Position numbers and translations under genes: made by a program. Below are positions 34,763 to 40,966 of a DNA stretch of 64,000 nt, one piece after another. Location: NCBI GenBank assembly GCA_021799495.1, contig JAJZAI010000001.1, forward strand, positions 62,001 to 126,000, read 5' to 3'. Positions within the stretch are counted from its first letter, which is position 1; the number at the start of each line of letters is the position of its first letter. This DNA is from Deltaproteobacteria bacterium (GTDB lineage Bacteria; Desulfobacterota; Binatia; Binatales; Binataceae). The notes beneath the pieces are model-generated. The model was not told where the DNA came from and ran no database searches. It saw only the letters and a list, made by a program, of their open reading frames with translations.

Positions 34763-35425
34763 CTAGTTCGCGTCCGCGCGATGATGCGCGCGGTCCCACC
34801 GGCTCTCGCTGCGATTGTAAAGATGTTCGCGATGCATGAAGCGATCGGGATGATCACGGAAGGCGTCGATCGCGCGCGGATGGTTCTGCGCCCATTCGCG
34901 CAGTTCCGGATGTTGCGCAAGGTATTGCTGATTGTCGATCAGATGCGGATTCGCGCTGAGCTGCTTCGCCACGTCGGGATGCCGGTCCAGATACCCGTCG
35001 AAGTCGCGCACGTACCCATGATGCTCGCCGTATTCGGTCGGCGGAGTCATTCCGCCCGGTCCTTCGCCGTGCCGTCCTTCCCATCCGGCTTCGCTGCGAT
35101 TGTAAAGATGTTCGCGATGCATGAAGCGGTCGGGATGGTCGCGGAAGGCGTCGGCCGCGCGCGGATGGTTCCGCATCCACTCGCGCAACTCCGGATGCTG
35201 CGCCAGGTATTGCGGATTATCGATCAGATGCGGATTGGCGCTGAGCTGCTTCGCCACATCGGGATGCCGATCCAGATACCGATCGAAGTCGCGCACGTAC
35301 CCATGATGCTCGCCGTATTCGGTCGGCGGAGCCATTCCGCCCGGTCCACCCTCCTGCGCTATCGCCGGCGCCGCCAAAGCGATTCCCATCGCTACCGCCG
35401 AAGCCAGCGTTACCAAACGTTTCAT
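34763..35425 (-). CDS. Exported protein with a 95-residue tandem duplication
   Basis: A 220-residue protein with a clear Sec signal (KRLVTLASAVAMGIALAAPA, cut after AIAQ) and then two near-identical 95-residue units. Each unit reads PPTEYGEHHGYVRDFD, YLDRHPDVAKQLSANPHLID, YLAQHPELREW and DHPDRFMHREHLYNRSE. His, Asp and Arg are very frequent, and the xHPxL-type phrases recur at about 11-13 residue steps, suggesting helical hairpins, perhaps metal- or polymer-binding. The ATG at 35425 follows AGGAGG. It heads the operon with DUF1800, the 93-residue protein and DUF1501. Function unknown. Confidence 0.85.
   Translation of the reverse strand: MKRLVTLASAVAMGIALAAPAIAQEGGPGGMAPPTEYGEHHGYVRDFDRYLDRHPDVAKQLSANPHLIDNPQYLAQHPELREWMRNHPRAADAFRDHPDRFMHREHLYNRSEAGWEGRHGEGPGGMTPPTEYGEHHGYVRDFDGYLDRHPDVAKQLSANPHLIDNQQYLAQHPELREWAQNHPRAIDAFRDHPDRFMHREHLYNRSESRWDRAHHRADAN
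34778..35347 (-). repeat. 285-bp tandem direct repeat inside the exported repeat protein
   Basis: Unit 1 spans about 35347-35063 and unit 2 about 35062-34778, exactly 285 bp (95 codons) each and in frame. Protein units differ at only about nine positions. Being this alike, they could recombine to change copy number, and short-read assemblies could collapse them. Confidence 0.85.
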
Positions 35426-35512
35426 GGTTGCAATTGCCTCCTGCGAATCTATACGCAGCAGGCCGGATGATTGTTTCAGCGGACGGGAGGGATGACGGGG
35501 ATGCGGCCGACG

Positions 35513-35962
35513 TCAGCGCGCCGCCCGGCCCCACGCCTCGATCAGGTTCTCGAAGGCGCGGCGCAACTCAGGATCCTTCAATTCCGGCAGCTCGATCGCA
35601 TGGCGGGTGGCGCGCGGCACGGTCCGCAGCCGCGGACGCTCGCGCCGGCTCAATCGGCCTTGCACGAAGCGGAGGTCGCGGACGGTATCGTTGCCCAGGG
35701 CGTCGTTAAGGCGCGCCAATATTTGCGGCTTCATCAGGTTGAGCTCCTGAATCCACATCGCGCCTGAGACCTTGACCGTCGCGACGTGAAACTTGAACCC
35801 CGCGATCTGCGTCCGCCGCGCGATCGTCTCGCCCACCGCCTCCGGCCAAATCCGCATCATCCGCACAATCTCGAAATGGCCCTCGGTATCGAGCCGGGCG
35901 AGAATCTCCTGCAGCGGACCGCCGATTTGCTGGGGATATTTGCGCCGCGCCGGAACCGCCAT
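35513..35962 (-). CDS. DciA-like protein (DUF721)
   Basis: A 149-residue protein whose N-terminal half (QQIGGPLQEILARLDTEGHF, WPEAVGETIARRTQIAGFKF, VKVSGAMWIQELNLMKPQIL) matches the DciA/DUF721 domain, a KH-like fold. DciA replaces DnaC/DnaI as the ancestral loader or recruiter of the replicative helicase DnaB in many bacteria. The C-terminal third is Arg-rich (GRLSRRERPRLRTVPRATRH) and probably disordered. Start ATG at 35962; no strong Shine-Dalgarno. It lies beside the only cluster of DnaA-box-like repeats in this window, 260 bp upstream, which may be meaningful. Confidence 0.85.
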   Translation of the reverse strand: MAVPARRKYPQQIGGPLQEILARLDTEGHFEIVRMMRIWPEAVGETIARRTQIAGFKFHVATVKVSGAMWIQELNLMKPQILARLNDALGNDTVRDLRFVQGRLSRRERPRLRTVPRATRHAIELPELKDPELRRAFENLIEAWGRAAR

Positions 35963-36223
35963 GCGTTAAACATAGCGCTTCGCGATCGGCGCCGCGACCG
36001 GATCTCGCAACACGCCCGCAATCGGCCCGCAACTTTATGCGCAGCCCGATCTCCCGCGCTACGGACCAATCGACCGGTCGCGGGCGGGCGCTGACAATCG
36101 CAGACCCGCACCCGGCTGACGACCGAAATATGCCAATAAAAGCTAAAGTCAGGCATTAAAGACACTAATGATCTATGATGTAGGAGCGAACCGGGGCTAA
36201 AGGCGGCGAAGATCTGTGCAAGA

Positions 36224-36267
36224 GTTATCAACAACCTGATATTGTGTTATCAACAAGTTATTCTACA
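36224..36267 (+). repeat. Array of 11-bp DnaA-box-like repeats
   Basis: GTTATCAACAA occurs perfectly at 36224-36234 and 36246-36256, and a diverged copy GTTATTCTACA follows directly at 36257-36267. Copy starts are 22 and 11 bp apart, so all lie on one helix face. The core TTATCAACA differs from the DnaA box TTATCCACA at one base. The array could be DnaA-binding or an operator for the downstream gene pair. Confidence 0.65.
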
Positions 36268-36287
36268 CCACAGGTTGCGTAATGAGC

Positions 36288-36314
36288 TTGACACATACGC
36301 CCACCGGGCATAAT
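36288..36314 (+). promoter_or_regulatory. Candidate sigma70 promoter for the ImmA/IrrE unit
   Basis: A perfect TTGACA -35 (36288-36293) is followed by CATAAT (36309-36314) at 15 bp or TAATTC (36311-36316) at 17 bp. It is the best promoter-like match in the window. The 11-bp array ends 20 bp upstream of the -35, where a regulator would be well placed. Confidence 0.5.
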
Positions 36315-36361
36315 TCCGTCATGTCGAAATCGTGGCTGCGGCGGGGAGCGGAGCCTCCGAA

Positions 36362-37057
36362 ATGGGAATTTCTAAAAAGTGCGCTGGAATTTCAGACCCA
36401 AGGGAGATTCGCCTTCTGGCCGAGAAATTGATTGAAGAAATCTTGCGCATCCGGGAAGACGGGGGGAACCGCAGAATCTCTCTTTTCGAATTGCTGCCGA
36501 TCGTTCCGAGAGATGCCGCTATCATCCGCGGAATCAAAATGGAGGAGGCCGAGGAACTGGACTCGCATCGGATCGTGGAGGGCGCCGCCGACACGAACAC
36601 CTCCAGGATTCGCATCGCCAGAACCATGCTAAGAAGGCGTCAGCGTTTCACCGAAGCTCACGAATTAGGGCATCTCCTGCTTGGGCATCCGCCAGGAATT
36701 CATCTTCGCGTTGCGGATGAATCCGGCACTCGGCCACCCGCAGAGATGGGGGCTGACAAGTTTGCGACCGAGTTTCTGATGCCCGAGCCTATAGTGACGA
36801 TGGTTTATGGGCATTACTTCGAGGAAGCATTGAATCACCGGGCGCTGACGGAGAATCAGGCGTATTTCCTGTGCGCCTCCTTGCCGCAGAAGTTCAGTCG
36901 AGCCGATTTCGCACGAATGAGTTTGAGAGAATTTTCAAAGATCGTCTCCGTCGTAACTAGCTTCGGCGGCGCTCCTTTCAGGCCGCTGGTTGACCTCTTC
37001 GACGTCTCCGCCGAATCGATGGCACGACGACTCGAAGAACTTCGATATCTCAGCTGA
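36362..37057 (+). CDS. ImmA/IrrE-family zinc metallopeptidase
   Basis: A 231-residue protein. The zinc motif EAHELGHLLLGH lies at residues 98-109 and the second part GADKFATEFLMPEP at about 146-159 matches the ImmA/IrrE E-x-x-A-D/N-x-F-A signature. ImmA cleaves phage repressors (ICEBs1) and IrrE/PprI cleaves the DdrO repressor; both answer DNA damage. No XRE-type helix-turn-helix repressor lies beside it, only a 67-residue gene 40 bp downstream. Base composition and codon use (tta, aaa, att) are lower in GC than the neighbours, a sign of transfer. ATG at 36362 follows GGAG; a GTG at 36332 is possible. Confidence 0.85.
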   Translation: MGISKKCAGISDPREIRLLAEKLIEEILRIREDGGNRRISLFELLPIVPRDAAIIRGIKMEEAEELDSHRIVEGAADTNTSRIRIARTMLRRRQRFTEAHELGHLLLGHPPGIHLRVADESGTRPPAEMGADKFATEFLMPEPIVTMVYGHYFEEALNHRALTENQAYFLCASLPQKFSRADFARMSLREFSKIVSVVTSFGGAPFRPLVDLFDVSAESMARRLEELRYLS

Positions 37058-37097
37058 CGAAACGCAAAGCAACGCTCCGAAATCAGGGGATATTACA

Positions 37098-37301
37098 ATG
37101 GCTAGAGGATTGGACGACCGCGAGAGAGACGAAAACGGTCGAATAAGAGAGAAAAATAGCAACACTTTGGTTGATACTCTACGCGAGACTTACGGTGATG
37201 GTTTCGGAGGTAAAATTCGGAGCGATGCGAAACTTCGCACTGTGTTGGACCGGGCAGGCGCGACCTCTCTTAGTGAATACCTGAGGCGGAAACGTCGGTG
37301 A
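37098..37301 (+). CDS. Small charged protein downstream of ImmA/IrrE
   Basis: A 67-residue very hydrophilic protein (ARGLDDRERDENGRIREKNS, then RETYGDGFGGKIRSDAKLRT and LRRKRR). The ATG at 37098 is preceded by AGGGGAT. I recall similar short proteins scattered in proteobacteria but cannot assign a family or function. The phrase DENGRIREKN and the regular C-terminal SLSEYLRRKRR tail suggest a small folded basic domain, perhaps nucleic-acid binding. Position, strand and composition match the metallopeptidase, so it is a likely partner: substrate, regulator or immunity-like factor. nrdJ begins 67 bp downstream. Confidence 0.65.
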   Translation: MARGLDDRERDENGRIREKNSNTLVDTLRETYGDGFGGKIRSDAKLRTVLDRAGATSLSEYLRRKRR

Positions 37302-37368
37302 AACCGCTAATTTGCAAACGACGAGCCCGAACGAATTCTCGGTTCACGCGCACGATAAGGAACGGGCT

Positions 37369-40176
37369 ATGGCCTCAGAGCTAGCAGCAGGAAACTCGGG
37401 AAAATCAGGGAAAATTACTCCCGACGCCGCCCGCAAACGCGCCGCCGGTATCGCGCTCGAGCGCTTCTTCACCCGCCCCGGCGTCGATCCGATGTCGCAG
37501 GTCGAATGGGAACTGCGCTCCGCCGTCATCTCGGGTGAAGACGGCCGCGTGGTCTTCGAACAGCGCGACGTCGAAGTGCCGCGCGCCTGGTCGCAGACCG
37601 CGACCAATGTCGTCGTTTCGAAGTATTTTCGCGGGCCGATCGGCAGCCCGCGGCGCGAAACCAGCGTCCGCCAGCTTATCGCCCGCGTCGTCGATACGAT
37701 TACGGCCTGGGGCGAACGCCAGAACTATTTCGCCGGCGACGCCGCCCGCGACGCCTTCAAGGCCGAACTCGCTTATCTGCTGATCAACCAGATGGCCTCG
37801 TTCAACAGCCCGGTCTGGTTCAACGTCGGCATCGAGCCCAAGCCGCAATGCTCCGCCTGCTTCATTTTGAAGGTCGAGGACAACATGGACTCGATCCTGG
37901 GCTGGTACCGCAATGAAGGAATGATCTTCAAAGGCGGCTCCGGTTCGGGCGTGAATCTTTCCGCGCTGCGTTCCTGCCGCGAGAAGCTCTCGGCCGGCGG
38001 CACCGCGTCGGGACCGCTCTCGTTCATGAAAGCCGCCGACGCCTCGGCCGGCGTAATCAAGTCGGGCGGCAAAACCCGCCGCGCGGCCAAGATGGTCGTG
38101 CTCAACGCCGATCATCCGGACATCAAGGATTTCATCACCTGCAAGGTCGATGAGGAAAAGAAGGCGTGGGCGCTGATCGACGCCGGCTACGACGGCTCGC
38201 TCGACGGTCCCGCCTACAGTTCGGTCTTCTTCCAGAACGCCAACAACTCCGTGCGCGCGACCGACGAATTCATGCGCGCGGTGGTTGACAACGGCGCCTG
38301 GCGCACCCATTACGTCACCGACGGCGCGATCGCCGACGAATATCGCGCGCGCGACCTGATGCGCATGATCGCCGAGGCGGCGTGGGCCTGTGGCGACCCG
38401 GGGATGCAATTCGACGACACGATCAATTCGTGGCACACCTGCCCCAACTCCGGCCGCATCAACGCCTCGAATCCGTGCAGCGAGTACATGCACCTCGACA
38501 ACTCCGCGTGCAACCTCGCTTCGCTCAACCTGCTCAGGTTCCTGGACGACGCCGGCAATTTCGACGTGCGCGCCTTCCGTCACGCCGTGGACGTGATGAT
38601 CACGGCGCAGGATATCGTGGTCGATAACTCCTCGTATCCGACCGACGAAATCGCCCGCAACGCGCACTCCTTCCGCGAGTTGGGATTGGGCTACGCCAAC
38701 CTGGGCGCAATGCTGATGGCGCTCGGGATGCCGTACGATTCCGATCAGGGCCGCGCCTATGCCGCCGCGATTACCGCCCTGATGACGGGCGAGGCCTATC
38801 TCCAGTCCGCGCGCATCGCGGAGGCGATGGCGCCGTTCGAGGGTTACGCGCAGAACCGCGAGCCGATGCTCCGCGTCATCGAACGCCATTGCAACTGCGC
38901 CCGCGAGCTCAAATCCGAATACGTGCCGCTCGATCTTCTGAGCGCCGCGCGCGAGTCATGGGACGACGCGCTGCGCCTCGGCCAGACCGCCGGCGTACGC
39001 AATTCGCAGGCGACCGTCATCGCCCCCACCGGCACGATCGCCTTCATGATGGATTGCGACACCACCGGCGTCGAACCCGATATCGCGCTGATCAAGTACA
39101 AGAAGCTGGTCGGCGGCGGGATGCTCAAAATCACCAACGGCTCCGTGCCGCGCGCGCTCAAGCGCCTCGGCTACGACTCGAAGGAAATCCAGGAAATCGT
39201 CGAATATCTCGACGAGCATGAGACCATCGAAGGCGCGCCCCATCTCGCCGACGCCCATCTCGCCGTTTTCGATTGCGCTTTCAAGCCGCGCGCCGGCTCG
39301 CGCACGATCCACTACCTCGGCCATCTCAAGATGATGGGCGCGGTGCAGCCGTTCATCTCCGGTGCCATCTCCAAGACCATCAATATGCCCGCCGACGTCA
39401 CCGTCGACGAAGTCGCCGAGGCCTATATCACCGCATGGCGGCTCGGGCTCAAGGCGGTCGCGATTTACCGCGACGGCTCCAAGCGCGTGCAGCCGCTCAG
39501 CACCGGCGGCGCGAAGGCGCAAGGCTCGTCCGCGCCCGCCGACGCGGTGCGCGCGGCGCAGGCGCTCGCCGCCGCGCCGTCCGATGAATTCCGGCCGCAT
39601 CGGCGCAAGCTCCCCGACGAGCGCAAATCGATCACGCACAAGTTCGATATCGCCGGCCACGAAGGCTACATCACGGTCGGGATGTACGAGGACGGCGCGC
39701 CCGGCGAAATTTTCGTCTCGATGTCCAAACAAGGCTCGACCATCTCGGGCCTGATGGATTCGTTCGCGACCGCGATTTCCTACGCTCTGCAATACGGCGT
39801 GCCGCTGCAATTCCTGGTGGACAAGTTCGCCCACATGCGCTTCGAGCCGTCGGGCTTCACCAAGAATCCGCAGATTCCATACGCCAAGTCGATCGTCGAT
39901 TACCTTTTCCGCTGGATGGCGTCGAAGTTCCTCGACGAGCAGGCGCGGCAGGAAGTCGGCGTGATCGGCCAGACGCCGGCGATCGAACCCGCGCTCAAGC
40001 CGATCGCGGCGGCGCCCGCGGCGGGCGCGCGAATCGAAGGCAAGGACTCCGGGATGCGGCAGGCGTTCATCAATCAGGCCGACGCCCCCCCCTGTCCCGA
40101 TTGCGGCTCGATCATGGTGCGCAACGGCGCCTGCTACAAATGCATGAATTGCGGCGCCACCAGCGGATGTTCCTGA
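37369..40176 (+). CDS. nrdJ: Adenosylcobalamin-dependent (class II) ribonucleotide reductase
   Basis: A 935-residue enzyme that makes deoxyribonucleotides from ribonucleotides with AdoCbl radical chemistry. Landmarks: QMASFNSPVWFNVGIEPKPQ, the GGSGSGVNLSALRS loop, INASNPCSEYMHLDNSACNL with the active-site Cys at about residue 370, and ATVIAPTGTIAFMMDCDTTG. The C-terminus has a redox and zinc-ribbon tail, CPDCGSIMVRNGACYKCMNC from residue 909. Start is ATG at 37369, 9 nt after AAGGA. A run of eight C at 40085-40092 immediately precedes the tail. No cobalamin riboswitch or NrdR box is evident in the 67 bp upstream. Oxygen-independent dNTP supply is expected. Confidence 0.97.
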   Translation: MASELAAGNSGKSGKITPDAARKRAAGIALERFFTRPGVDPMSQVEWELRSAVISGEDGRVVFEQRDVEVPRAWSQTATNVVVSKYFRGPIGSPRRETSVRQLIARVVDTITAWGERQNYFAGDAARDAFKAELAYLLINQMASFNSPVWFNVGIEPKPQCSACFILKVEDNMDSILGWYRNEGMIFKGGSGSGVNLSALRSCREKLSAGGTASGPLSFMKAADASAGVIKSGGKTRRAAKMVVLNADHPDIKDFITCKVDEEKKAWALIDAGYDGSLDGPAYSSVFFQNANNSVRATDEFMRAVVDNGAWRTHYVTDGAIADEYRARDLMRMIAEAAWACGDPGMQFDDTINSWHTCPNSGRINASNPCSEYMHLDNSACNLASLNLLRFLDDAGNFDVRAFRHAVDVMITAQDIVVDNSSYPTDEIARNAHSFRELGLGYANLGAMLMALGMPYDSDQGRAYAAAITALMTGEAYLQSARIAEAMAPFEGYAQNREPMLRVIERHCNCARELKSEYVPLDLLSAARESWDDALRLGQTAGVRNSQATVIAPTGTIAFMMDCDTTGVEPDIALIKYKKLVGGGMLKITNGSVPRALKRLGYDSKEIQEIVEYLDEHETIEGAPHLADAHLAVFDCAFKPRAGSRTIHYLGHLKMMGAVQPFISGAISKTINMPADVTVDEVAEAYITAWRLGLKAVAIYRDGSKRVQPLSTGGAKAQGSSAPADAVRAAQALAAAPSDEFRPHRRKLPDERKSITHKFDIAGHEGYITVGMYEDGAPGEIFVSMSKQGSTISGLMDSFATAISYALQYGVPLQFLVDKFAHMRFEPSGFTKNPQIPYAKSIVDYLFRWMASKFLDEQARQEVGVIGQTPAIEPALKPIAAAPAAGARIEGKDSGMRQAFINQADAPPCPDCGSIMVRNGACYKCMNCGATSGCS

Positions 40177-40205
40177 CCTTCCGGAGCGAAGGAGGAGAAA
40201 GGGGG

Positions 40206-40550
40206 ATGGAAACCGCGAAATCGGACCTCGGGCTGAGCCGGACGCGCGCGATTCTCGAACGCTCTCGCGATTTCGCCGTGCTGCGCGGCCGCGGCCATCA
40301 TCCGGTCTGCGGCGCGACGCTCACCTGCGCCAGCGATTTGCCGTGGCAGATGCAGATCCGCTGCGCCCGCTGCCAGGAAATTTTCTGCTTCGATAATCTG
40401 GCGTGGCGGACCGGCGGCGCCGACCGCTGGCGGCTGAATCGCGAATCGCGCGCCGCGGCTGAATCGGGATGCGCCGGGATGGCGGTGGACTTGCCGCTTG
40501 CTCACGCGCGAGTCGCCGCGTTCGCGCAGGCGGCGCGCGGCCAGCGTTAA
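40206..40550 (+). CDS. Hypothetical protein with Cys pairs, downstream of nrdJ
   Basis: A 114-residue protein of unknown family. The middle has a possible zinc-ribbon-like pattern: VCGATLTC, then IRCARCQEIFCFDNLAW. The N-terminus (ETAKSDLGLSRTRAILERSR) looks helical; the tail is Ala/Arg rich. ATG at 40206 is preceded by GGAGGAGAAAGGGGG, a strong ribosome-binding site, 29 bp after nrdJ, so it is probably co-transcribed. A link to nucleotide metabolism or DNA binding is possible but not shown. Confidence 0.6.
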   Translation: METAKSDLGLSRTRAILERSRDFAVLRGRGHHPVCGATLTCASDLPWQMQIRCARCQEIFCFDNLAWRTGGADRWRLNRESRAAAESGCAGMAVDLPLAHARVAAFAQAARGQR

Positions 40551-40759
40551 CAATAAGTTTGGGGATGGGGACGGTGGATGCGGGGGAGATGGCCCCGGAG
40601 AGGCGTGGACGAAAAGGCGGGGGAGGATTTTGCGGGCGGATGCGGCGGATTGCGGCGGCGGATGAAACGTTTCTCCGGGGCCTCATTTGATCTGACTTGA
40701 GAACGGGCGCGGCTCGTTCTCGTCGAGTGTGCGGCGGGGCGGCGGATGCGGGGATGGCA

Positions 40760-40786
40760 GGGGGTCGGGAGTCTCTCCCGACCCCC
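40760..40786. terminator. Terminator hairpin downstream of nrdJ operon and alaS
   Basis: A perfect 12-bp stem: GGGGGTCGGGAG (40760-40771) with CTCCCGACCCCC (40775-40786), loop TCT. It lies between the converging nrdJ unit and alaS. Apart from this hairpin and the REP element at 40888, the 416-bp stretch 40551-40966 shows no gene. Confidence 0.7.
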
Positions 40787-40887
40787 AATTGTTCCCGGAA
40801 TTAGTATTGCGACTGACTATTCGTTTGCGGCGACACCGTAATTCTTGTGCCCGACCTGAGAATCCCCGCCCAACGGCCCTCTACGCC

Positions 40888-40921
40888 GTCATTCTCGGGC
40901 TTGACCCGAGAATCCATGCGC
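40888..40921 (+). repeat. REP-like hairpin element, copy C
   Basis: ATTCTCGGG (40891-40899) and CCCGAGAAT (40905-40913) enclose CTTGA, followed by CCATGCGC. Core and flanks match copies A and B near 29.6 kb. It lies 46 bp past the alaS stop. Confidence 0.8.
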
Positions 40922-40966
40922 ACTCAAGCTTGCGGACGACCCACAAACCACGACTGACCCGGAAAA

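Larger units (their letters stand above)
35963..36361. other. Intergenic region, about 400 bp, AT-rich second half
   Basis: No gene seen. The part from about 36115 to 36320 is distinctly AT-rich compared with its surroundings. It contains ATGCC and GGCAT arms (near 36133 and 36155), then three 11-bp repeats (36224-36267) and a sigma70-like promoter (from 36288). DciA and the ImmA/IrrE gene diverge from this region, so both promoters should be here. Confidence 0.5.

Noticed and set aside
37302-37368. Cobalamin riboswitch before nrdJ
   Set aside because: Only 67 bp separate nrdJ from the small gene, with no B12-box or expected folding, so it is too short.
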